From contig SEEM01000009.1 in assembly GCA_004144595.1 (NCBI GenBank), positions 29,877 through 93,876 on the forward strand: a stretch of 64,000 nucleotides of DNA. The letters are read 5' to 3'. The position numbers and the translations under genes are program-made. Positions 37,698 to 44,689 of the stretch are shown here, piece by piece (the first letter of the stretch is position 1; each line of letters begins with the position of its first letter). Origin of the DNA: Hyphomicrobiales bacterium (lineage in GTDB: Bacteria > Pseudomonadota > Alphaproteobacteria > Rhizobiales > Beijerinckiaceae). Under the pieces are notes generated by a model, which worked only from the letters and a program-made list of their open reading frames with translations, ran no database searches and had not been told where the DNA came from.

Positions 37698-39725
37698 CTA
37701 TTCCGCGCGCTTGCCGAAAGCCAGAGCGTGATCGAGCCTCGCGGCCGCAAGCAGCGTCGCGCGGCGCGAGCGGGAGGCACGGCGGCCGCACTTCGCCTGT
37801 GCCAACAGGCGCAGCATGGTCGCGACGAGCGAGGAGAGCCCCCGCACCCGCCAGAGATCGAAGCGGCCGGCGAGGCGCGCGAGCCCCGATACATGCTCGC
37901 GCATGAGGTCATCGTCCAGGCTGATCACCGCCTCGCAGGAACCGCGGTCACCTTGCCGGGCAGCACGGCCGTAAAGCTGGCGGTCGACCCGCGAACTCTC
38001 GTGGAATTCGGTGAGGATGACATGCAGGCCGCCCAGCGCCTCGACCGCGCGCTCGAGCTTGATGTCGGTTCCGCGCCCGGCCATGTTGGTGGCCACCGTG
38101 ACACGGCCCCGTTCGCCCGCTTCAGCGACGATGGCGGCCTCCTCGGCATCCTGGCGGGCATTGAGGACGCGATGGGGGATGCCCGCCGCGTCAAGCTCGG
38201 CCGAGAGCCGCTCGGATGCCGCCACGGATTTGGTGCCAACGAGGATCGGCCGACCCTGCCCCGACAGTTTTGCCACGGACCGCGCCACGGCCCGCCATTT
38301 TTCCGTCTGGGACGGCGCGAGATGCACGCCGCGATGAATCCGACGGGGCGGACGATGCGTCGGCACGCGCAACATCGGCACGCCGTAGACCGAGCGGATC
38401 TCGCGCGCCACCTCTGCGCCTGTGCCAGTTGCGCCGGCGAGCCGGAGATAGCGGCGGAAGAACTCCTGATAGGTGATCTGCGCCGTGACGACACGACGCC
38501 CGGAGACTTCGCAGCCCTCCTTGATCTCGATGAGCTGGTGCAGGCCCTGCTGCCATTGCCTGTCCGGCAGGACGCGGCCGGTCGAGGCATCGACGATCTG
38601 CACCTTGCCGTCGAGCACGATGTAATCGTGGTCGCGCCGGTAGAGATGCAGGGCGGAAAGCGCCTGAACCGCCAATTCCTCGCGGGCCCGCTTGGCGCGC
38701 CAGTAGCCGCTGAAATCGCGGACCTCCTCAGCGAGCCTCGCCTCGCCGGCCGGCGTCAGGGTGACGCGCCGCAACTGGCGCTCGACCAGGAAATGCCGGC
38801 CCTGCTCCAGCCCTCGCGCCAACCGCAAGGCCGCCTCCTCGTTGGTGGCGTCCACCTCGCCGGGCGTGCCGCCGGAGATGATCAGCGGCGTCTGCGCCTC
38901 GTCGATCAGAACGCTGTCGATCTCGTCGACCAGCGCAAAATGCAGACCACGCTGGACGGGCTGCTCCACCGCCCCGGTCGTCAGCGCAAGACGCAATCGC
39001 GCCGGGCTGCGCCGGCCGCCCAGGGCCAGCCTGTCACGCAGATAGTCGAAGACGATGGTCTGGCTGGTGGCATAGACGATGTCGCAGGCATAGGCGGCGC
39101 GGCGCTCGGCCGTGGAGAGATCATGCTTGGTGAAGCCGACCGAGAGACCGAGCCGCGCATAGATCGGCTGAAGCTCCTCCGCATCGCGATGCGCCAGATA
39201 GTCGTTCACCGTCATGACGTGAACTGGAATCCCGGCCAGCGCCGCGCCGGCCGCGGCCAGCATGGTGGTGATCGTCTTTCCCTCGCCAGTCGCCATCTCG
39301 ACGACGCGACCGTCGAGCATGGCATCGGCCGCGAGAAGCTGGACCGGGTGATGGGCAATCCCGCGCTCGCGCCGCGTCGCCTCCCGCACCAAGGCGAAGC
39401 TGCGGGCGCGTAGCCGTGCCGAGAGACCTTCCGTTACGGCTTCGCGGGATATCTGGCCGGCCGCCTCGCGCAGCGCGTCGTCGTCGAGCGCGCGTACGCC
39501 GTCATCGAGCTTGGCCACCGCCCGACTGATCGGCGCCCGGGCAACGAGGAGAGGCTCGCTGGTCGCCCGGCGAAAGGCATCGATGCAGCCGAGCGCGGCG
39601 CGGTCGAACGCGGTGTCCTTTTCCCGGACGCGCTCGGAAAGCGGATGCAGCCGATGGCCGCGATCGAGCCAGAGGATCGATCGCGTCACCGGGCGCAGGG
39701 TCGACGCAAGCGAGACGATCGTCAT
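37698..39725 (-). CDS. Shortened SecA-like translocase ATPase
   Basis: DEAD-type motor of the SecA family, 675 residues against about 850-950 for housekeeping SecA. Motor motifs are intact: Walker A MATGEGKT (144-151), Walker B LVDEIDSVLIDEAQTPLII (265-283), the joint region QWQQGLHQLIEIKEG (390-404), ITYQEFFRRY, NMAGRGTDIKL (547-557) and RVDRQLYGRAARQGD (579-593). The part that normally holds the helical scaffold, helical wing and C-terminal zinc linker is cut to about 70 residues, and no CxCx8CH motif is seen, so SecB binding is unlikely. It is the last gene of a minus-strand operon, six bases after the M50 fusion. I infer that it powers export of the giant protein encoded upstream, not general secretion. 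Confidence 0.9.
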   Translation of the reverse strand: MTIVSLASTLRPVTRSILWLDRGHRLHPLSERVREKDTAFDRAALGCIDAFRRATSEPLLVARAPISRAVAKLDDGVRALDDDALREAAGQISREAVTEGLSARLRARSFALVREATRRERGIAHHPVQLLAADAMLDGRVVEMATGEGKTITTMLAAAGAALAGIPVHVMTVNDYLAHRDAEELQPIYARLGLSVGFTKHDLSTAERRAAYACDIVYATSQTIVFDYLRDRLALGGRRSPARLRLALTTGAVEQPVQRGLHFALVDEIDSVLIDEAQTPLIISGGTPGEVDATNEEAALRLARGLEQGRHFLVERQLRRVTLTPAGEARLAEEVRDFSGYWRAKRAREELAVQALSALHLYRRDHDYIVLDGKVQIVDASTGRVLPDRQWQQGLHQLIEIKEGCEVSGRRVVTAQITYQEFFRRYLRLAGATGTGAEVAREIRSVYGVPMLRVPTHRPPRRIHRGVHLAPSQTEKWRAVARSVAKLSGQGRPILVGTKSVAASERLSAELDAAGIPHRVLNARQDAEEAAIVAEAGERGRVTVATNMAGRGTDIKLERAVEALGGLHVILTEFHESSRVDRQLYGRAARQGDRGSCEAVISLDDDLMREHVSGLARLAGRFDLWRVRGLSSLVATMLRLLAQAKCGRRASRSRRATLLAAARLDHALAFGKRAE

Positions 39726-39731
39726 GGCGCC

Positions 39732-41879
39732 TCAGGCATGGAACAGGGCGAGGAAGGTCTGTCGTACGCGGCGCCAGGCCTGCAGGCCGAGCGGCTCCCA
39801 GTCATGCTCGAAGCGGATATAGGCGCGCGTGCCGAACCGCGCTTGCCGCGGTGGCTCCGCCATCTCGACATCGAACTGAAAGATGCGCTGCAAGGTCCGC
39901 AACCGGCCGCCCTCACGCGGTTCGGTGGCGAAGGGGCCGCCGCCATCCAGAGACAGAACCGGGCTGGGCAGCTCATCCTGCGCCGCAGGAATCTCGCGCA
40001 CGATGCCGGCCGGGATCACCCTGCCCAACTCGCTCGCCAGCCGCACGCTGACCCCGACCAGACGGTAGCGGACGAGGTCGATGTCATCCTGGGTTACCAC
40101 CACGCGCAAAAAGGCGGTCGTCTCCGGCAGGACATGGCCCAGCGTCTCGCCTTCCTTGACATAGCGGCCAGGCAAATCGCCAAATCTGGCAACCTCAAAA
40201 CGCCCTGCAGCTTCGGCCGAGACCGTGCGGAAGCCAGCGCGCTCCTCATAGCGCGCCAGCGTGGCGCGCTCGTCCTCGACTTCCCGCAATTGCAGCACGA
40301 GCTTGGACTGGTCGCCGAAGCGCTCGGCCTCCGCTCGCAGCATCGCCTCGCGCAGCTTGGCCTTCTGCAGGCGGATACGGCCGTCCAGATCAGCGTCGGC
40401 CAGTTGGAAGAGCGGTTGGCGGCGCGAGACGCTATTGTCGAGCCCGGCGAGCGCCGCCCCGACGAAGCCGGGGGCCCGCGCCCGAAGCTGCGCATGATCC
40501 GGAAGCCAGACCACGCCCTGCGCGCTCGTGCGGTGCGGAATCGGAACGAGGAACAACGCCGCGCAGAGCGCACCGCCGCCAAGCCCGAGAGTCGCATACA
40601 CCCGCATGGCACGGTCCGTCAGACGCGGGTTGGTGGCGATCCGGCTCGCGATCGTCCAGAGCGGCTTGCCGACGGATTGCGTCAGCGACCAGACCGCCAG
40701 CAACACGCCGGCGACATAGTATTCGCTGGCGATGAAGAGCGCGATCGAGAAAGCGAGCACCAGGCGGTAGACATAGGATGCCGGCGCATAGAGGGCGAAC
40801 CAGACCTTTTCGCGCCGCGTCGCGATATCTGCCCGGAGACGCCGCAGCCCGAAGACGACGCGCTCGCCCAGTTCGCCCCACCATCGATTGGCACGCTGGC
40901 CGAGATTAGGGACCTCCATCAGGTCGGTGAAGACGTAATAGCCGTCGAAGCGCAGCAGCGGATTGCCGTTGACCAGCAAGGTCGAGGCGCCGCAGATCAG
41001 CATCACGTTATAGGCGAGCGCCCGCAGCGTCCCAGGCTCGATCACGAGCCAGAGGAAGAGGGCAAGCCCCGCCAGCCAGAGTTCGACCGCGATGCCGGCA
41101 GCGGCGACCGCGGCCCGGCGCCATTTGCTGCCGAACGCGGCCGAGCCGGAGGCATCGACATAGGGCACCGGATAAAAGACCAGCAGCATCACGCCGGTCT
41201 CATGGACCGCAGCGCCGAACCGCTTGGCGACGAGGCCGTGGCCAAGCTCGTGCAGCGCTTTCACCACGGGATAGATGCAGGCGATCAATGCCAGGTTCTG
41301 GAGCGAGAGCAGCTGGTCCGAGGTCGTCCGGGTCAGTTCGCGCCAGTGCAGGACCGCGAGCACGGCGGCGGGAAGGACAACGACGAGCCAGAGCAGAAGC
41401 GCGAAGATGCCGCTGCGCGGCGGGAGCCTCCGCGCCATCGCAGCCAGCATCCGGTCGGGATCGAAAAGCGGGATCGAGATCGAGAGCGGGTTGCGGCCGC
41501 GTTTGGCCTGCTCGCGCCGCCTCTGGGTATCGTAGCGCTCGACGAGCTCCTCGATCAACGGGGCCTCGTCGCCGGCCAGGAGGTCGGCAGCATGGAGCTG
41601 CGTCAGGATCTGGATGGTCTGTTCCTGCGAGGGCGCGAGATCCTCCAGCTCTCCGGCGACTTCGCTCCAGACTTCATCGAGCGTCCTGCGCCCATCGAGT
41701 CGGTCGAGCAGGGTCATCGCGGTCGGCGTCAGCCGGTGCACCCGGCGCGACGCGCCATCCTGCAGGACGTACCAGATACGGCCGCGATAGCGATGAATAT
41801 GCACGGCGACATGCGGCTTGAGAGCGAGCCTGCGCCCGGCGACCCGGTACCAGCTGGGGCTGAGAAAGGCCTCGGCCAT
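39732..41879 (-). CDS. PqqD-like / M50 site-2 protease / HlyD-adaptor fusion protein
   Basis: A 715-residue membrane protein joining three modules. Residues about 28-105 resemble a PqqD-type peptide-binding domain (VLQDGASRRVHRLTPTAMTLL). Residues 155-430 are a multi-pass M50 region with the zinc motif HELGHG (210-215) and the third ligand Asp in NPLLRFDGYY (306-315). Residues 440-700 form a HlyD-like barrel-sandwich adaptor with a coiled coil (LREAMLRAEAERFGDQSKLVLQLREVEDE). No signal peptide precedes the first membrane segment. It lies 3 bp after the GAF-HlyD gene. It could bind the substrate N-terminus or leader, cut it within the membrane, and bridge to the outer membrane. This role is inference. 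Confidence 0.88.
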   Translation of the reverse strand: MAEAFLSPSWYRVAGRRLALKPHVAVHIHRYRGRIWYVLQDGASRRVHRLTPTAMTLLDRLDGRRTLDEVWSEVAGELEDLAPSQEQTIQILTQLHAADLLAGDEAPLIEELVERYDTQRRREQAKRGRNPLSISIPLFDPDRMLAAMARRLPPRSGIFALLLWLVVVLPAAVLAVLHWRELTRTTSDQLLSLQNLALIACIYPVVKALHELGHGLVAKRFGAAVHETGVMLLVFYPVPYVDASGSAAFGSKWRRAAVAAAGIAVELWLAGLALFLWLVIEPGTLRALAYNVMLICGASTLLVNGNPLLRFDGYYVFTDLMEVPNLGQRANRWWGELGERVVFGLRRLRADIATRREKVWFALYAPASYVYRLVLAFSIALFIASEYYVAGVLLAVWSLTQSVGKPLWTIASRIATNPRLTDRAMRVYATLGLGGGALCAALFLVPIPHRTSAQGVVWLPDHAQLRARAPGFVGAALAGLDNSVSRRQPLFQLADADLDGRIRLQKAKLREAMLRAEAERFGDQSKLVLQLREVEDERATLARYEERAGFRTVSAEAAGRFEVARFGDLPGRYVKEGETLGHVLPETTAFLRVVVTQDDIDLVRYRLVGVSVRLASELGRVIPAGIVREIPAAQDELPSPVLSLDGGGPFATEPREGGRLRTLQRIFQFDVEMAEPPRQARFGTRAYIRFEHDWEPLGLQAWRRVRQTFLALFHA

Positions 41880-41882
41880 GGC

Positions 41883-43751
41883 TCAGGGCATCCAGTTCCA
41901 GAAGAACAGCCGCAACCTGTCCAGCAGGCCGCGGCTCCAGATCCAGGCGAGCCGGCGCTCGTCGATGGCGATCTTGGCGACGCCCTCCATGCCCGGTCGC
42001 AACTGGGCCTCCGAGCCCCCGGCCAGGCGGGCCTCGACGCGGAACTGATTGACGCCGTCCTTGGGTCCGGAAACGGAGGCGACACGCTCGATCGTCAGCG
42101 GCAGCAACGTCTCGGCGGCGCCGGTCAGCGTCAGCGTTCCAGCCTGGCCCGGACGAACATGAGCGATGTCGTGATCCAGAACCTGCAGGACCACCCGGTA
42201 GGAGGTCAGCGGCGCGATCTCGAACAACACCTTCCCCGTCTCGACAGGTGTGCCGAGGAGCTGGCTGAGATCGCCGGTGACGACGAGGCCGCCCAGCGGC
42301 GCGAGAATCTGCGTGCGGGTGAGCTTCTCCTCGACCAGCGAGAGCTCGGCCTGGGCCTGGGCGAGCTGCGCGTCGATGACACCGATATTGACGCGGTCCG
42401 CCTTGGCCATGGCATCGCGCTGGCGCTGCTCGAGCTTCTGCAGCTCGGACCGCCATTTCAGACGCTCGAAGCGCAGGTCGCGATCCTCGAGCCGCGCGAG
42501 CAGGGCTCCTGCTTCAACCACGTCGCCGGCGCGGACCGGAGCCTCGCGGACGAAGCCGTCGAAGGGCGAGACCGCCGCCCGCAGGATGGCGCCCTCGAGG
42601 CTGGCCTTGGCCGTGACACGGAACGACCCTGTCGCGAAGGTCAGAAAGATGCCGGCCAGCACCGCCGTGAGCACGCCGGCCTTGAGCAGCATGTGGCGTG
42701 GCCCGATAAGGTGATGAAGCGTGCGGACGAAGCCTTGGCGCAGACGCCCCGAGAGCCAGCGGTGCTCCGCTTGCCTGGAGGCCATCAGCGGCGCGACCAG
42801 ATCGAGTGCGAGCCCGATACGCCCGATCTCGGCCTCGTCGAAAGGAGGGGCCTCTGCCGGTCGCTCCAGCGTCGCGAGCCCGATCGTCCGGCCTTGAGCG
42901 ACGATCGGCAGCGTGGCGGCGCTGGCGCTGCCCCAGCCGTCGCAGAGGCGCCGATGCGCTACGGCCACGCCCCGCCTGGTGCCCTCACCGGGCGGCCAGG
43001 CCACGATGCGCCCCTGATGCTGAGCTTCCGCCATGGCGGTACCAACCGCGTCGACGAGGCCGGCCTGCCGGTCGAATGTCGCAGTTTGCGACATCGCCTG
43101 AATCTTGTGTCCACCGCGCGGACGCACGATTGCGAGCGTCACACGATGAGCAGCGAACCGGGCCGACAACTCGTTGGCAAGGCTCATTGCCAACGCATCG
43201 AAGCGCTCGACCTCGGCCGTCGCGGCCATGAGGTCGAGCGCGCCGTTGACCTCGACGACGCGCGCCTCCGCCTGGGCGAGGCGCGTATCGGCTGCGCCAC
43301 GGCCGATCCAGGCCGCAGCCCAGTGCAATTCACGCAGGCTGCGCCGCAGCGCCTCGGTGCTGGACGGGGCGACCTCCACCACGACGACGGCAGAGAGTCC
43401 GGACGGCCCAGCGATCGGGTAGGCGATCTCGACCTGCCGCGACGTACCCGCGCCCTCCCCGCTGCCGGCCTGGACCACGCCCTCCCCGCTGCGGATCGCC
43501 TTCTCGGCGACCGCACCGAGATGCGTCGCATCGCGGAGCGTATCCGGCCAGATCGCGGCCGGCGCATAGCTGCCGTCCTCGCGTGCGACGAGCAGAAGCG
43601 CGACGCAGATATTCGGAATGCGGCGGCCGAGCAGCGCGAGCCAGGCGGCATGGAAGGCCTGCGGCGTGTCGGCCGCCGCGAAGACACGCCAGACATCATC
43701 CTCGGACAGGAGCGGTCGTTCGCCTGCCTGCCCCTGGCCGCCCGTTATCAT
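41883..43751 (-). CDS. GAF-domain / HlyD-family adaptor fusion
   Basis: A 622-residue inner-membrane protein. Residues about 25-150 and 180-325 look like two GAF-type sensor domains in the cytoplasm (AVVVVEVAPSSTEALRRSLREL and ATLPIVAQGRTIGLATLERP are the typical last strands). One membrane segment (354-373, LLKAGVLTAVLAGIFLTF) leads to a periplasmic HlyD part: VSPFDGFVREAPVRAGDVVEAGALLARL (biotinyl-lipoyl fold), a coiled coil of about 60 residues, TRTQILAPLGGLVV, and GTLTLTGAAETLLPLTIERV. The start overlaps the stop of the upstream adaptor (ATGA). GAF domains on a membrane-fusion protein suggest that ligand sensing gates export. Ligand unknown. Confidence 0.84.
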   Translation of the reverse strand: MITGGQGQAGERPLLSEDDVWRVFAAADTPQAFHAAWLALLGRRIPNICVALLLVAREDGSYAPAAIWPDTLRDATHLGAVAEKAIRSGEGVVQAGSGEGAGTSRQVEIAYPIAGPSGLSAVVVVEVAPSSTEALRRSLRELHWAAAWIGRGAADTRLAQAEARVVEVNGALDLMAATAEVERFDALAMSLANELSARFAAHRVTLAIVRPRGGHKIQAMSQTATFDRQAGLVDAVGTAMAEAQHQGRIVAWPPGEGTRRGVAVAHRRLCDGWGSASAATLPIVAQGRTIGLATLERPAEAPPFDEAEIGRIGLALDLVAPLMASRQAEHRWLSGRLRQGFVRTLHHLIGPRHMLLKAGVLTAVLAGIFLTFATGSFRVTAKASLEGAILRAAVSPFDGFVREAPVRAGDVVEAGALLARLEDRDLRFERLKWRSELQKLEQRQRDAMAKADRVNIGVIDAQLAQAQAELSLVEEKLTRTQILAPLGGLVVTGDLSQLLGTPVETGKVLFEIAPLTSYRVVLQVLDHDIAHVRPGQAGTLTLTGAAETLLPLTIERVASVSGPKDGVNQFRVEARLAGGSEAQLRPGMEGVAKIAIDERRLAWIWSRGLLDRLRLFFWNWMP

Positions 43752-44605
43752 CGCTTGACCGCGGTATCCGCATCGAGTTCCGAGCGCGCTTCCGCCGACT
43801 CGAACCGCAGCCGGCAGCGCAGGCCGGCCGAAACCGTGCGGTCGGGGTTGGGCATGCTGAGCCTGACGCCGAAGGTGCCGCTGGCGGCATCGATCACGCT
43901 GTCCACCACGGTCACCGTCGCGGTGTAACTCCCGCCGACCGGCGCCTCGATCTCGATCGCGGCGCGGCTGCCGACACGGACACGACCGATCAGCTCGATC
44001 GGCGCATAGGTCTCGACATAGAGCGGATCGATCCGCGCGATCGTCATGATCGGCGCCTGCTCGTAGCGGTACTCGCCGCTGGAGAGCAGCCGTTCCGTGA
44101 CGACGCCGTCGATCGGCGAACGGACCTCACGCTGCCGCAGCTGCGCCTCGGACCGGCGCAATTCCAGTCCCGCCTGCTCGAGCGAGCGCTCGGCGTCCTT
44201 CAGGCGCGCCTGTGCTCCGCTCATATCCGTCCGGGCTTCGTCATAGACGGCTTCGGTCACGGCCTTGCTGGCGATGAGCGGCCGCAGCCGCTCGACCTTG
44301 CGGCTGGTAAATTCAAGCTGGTTGCGCGCGGTCAGTACGGCGGCGTCGTTCTGCGATTTCGCCAGCATCAGCGCGACCTGCGCCGCCTCGAGCTCGGAAT
44401 CGAGCCGGGCGACGAGCTGCCCCGCCCGGACCAGGTCGCCGCGATCGACCATCACCTCTGCCATCAGCCCGGTCACGGCGGCACCGACCTTGACCCGCGC
44501 GCTGGCGTCGACAAGGCAGGCCAGCCCGTCGGGCTGCGCAATGGCGCCCGCGCCGTACAGGCTGCAGGCGACCCCGAGAACCAATGCAGCAACCCGCACG
44601 CTCAA
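43748..44605 (-). CDS. Periplasmic adaptor of the HlyD/RND membrane-fusion family
   Basis: A 285-residue exported adaptor. Residues 1-23 are a Sec signal peptide with cleavage after AIA. The mature protein has VGAAVTGLMAEVMVDRGDLVRAGQLVARLD (first lipoyl half), a coiled coil of about 100 residues (AQVALMLAKSQNDAAVLTARNQ onward), VRSPIDGVVTERLLSSGEYRYE (second half) and a beta-barrel ending ESAEARSELDADTAVKR. The start is TTG at 44605 (GTG at 44599 is an alternative), with AGAGG upstream. It is the first gene of the four-gene set after the giant gene and is preceded by the TACCTTCGGTTAAGGTTATG element. Confidence 0.9.
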   Translation of the reverse strand: MSVRVAALVLGVACSLYGAGAIAQPDGLACLVDASARVKVGAAVTGLMAEVMVDRGDLVRAGQLVARLDSELEAAQVALMLAKSQNDAAVLTARNQLEFTSRKVERLRPLIASKAVTEAVYDEARTDMSGAQARLKDAERSLEQAGLELRRSEAQLRQREVRSPIDGVVTERLLSSGEYRYEQAPIMTIARIDPLYVETYAPIELIGRVRVGSRAAIEIEAPVGGSYTATVTVVDSVIDAASGTFGVRLSMPNPDRTVSAGLRCRLRFESAEARSELDADTAVKR

Positions 44606-44627
44606 CTCACCTCTTCCTCTGCGGAAC

Positions 44628-44647
44628 CATAACCTTAACCGAAGGTA
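44628..44647 (-). promoter_or_regulatory. Conserved TACCT-GTTAAGGTTA element at the adaptor operon
   Basis: On the minus strand the sequence TACCTTCGGTTAAGGTTATG lies 22 bp upstream of the HlyD-type start and 43 bp after the giant gene's stop. It matches the element at the exopolysaccharide promoter region (28201-28220) with one gap in each copy. The 84-bp gap may therefore hold a separate promoter for the four export genes. Confidence 0.45.
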
Positions 44648-44689
44648 AATGGCATCGCGAAGCCCTGAGATGATTAATGCCGATGTCCC

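Noticed and set aside
39645..43928. Plus-strand open frame of 1,427 codons opposite the M50 and GAF fusions
   Set aside because: It spans several well-supported minus-strand genes and shows only composition typical of shadow frames.
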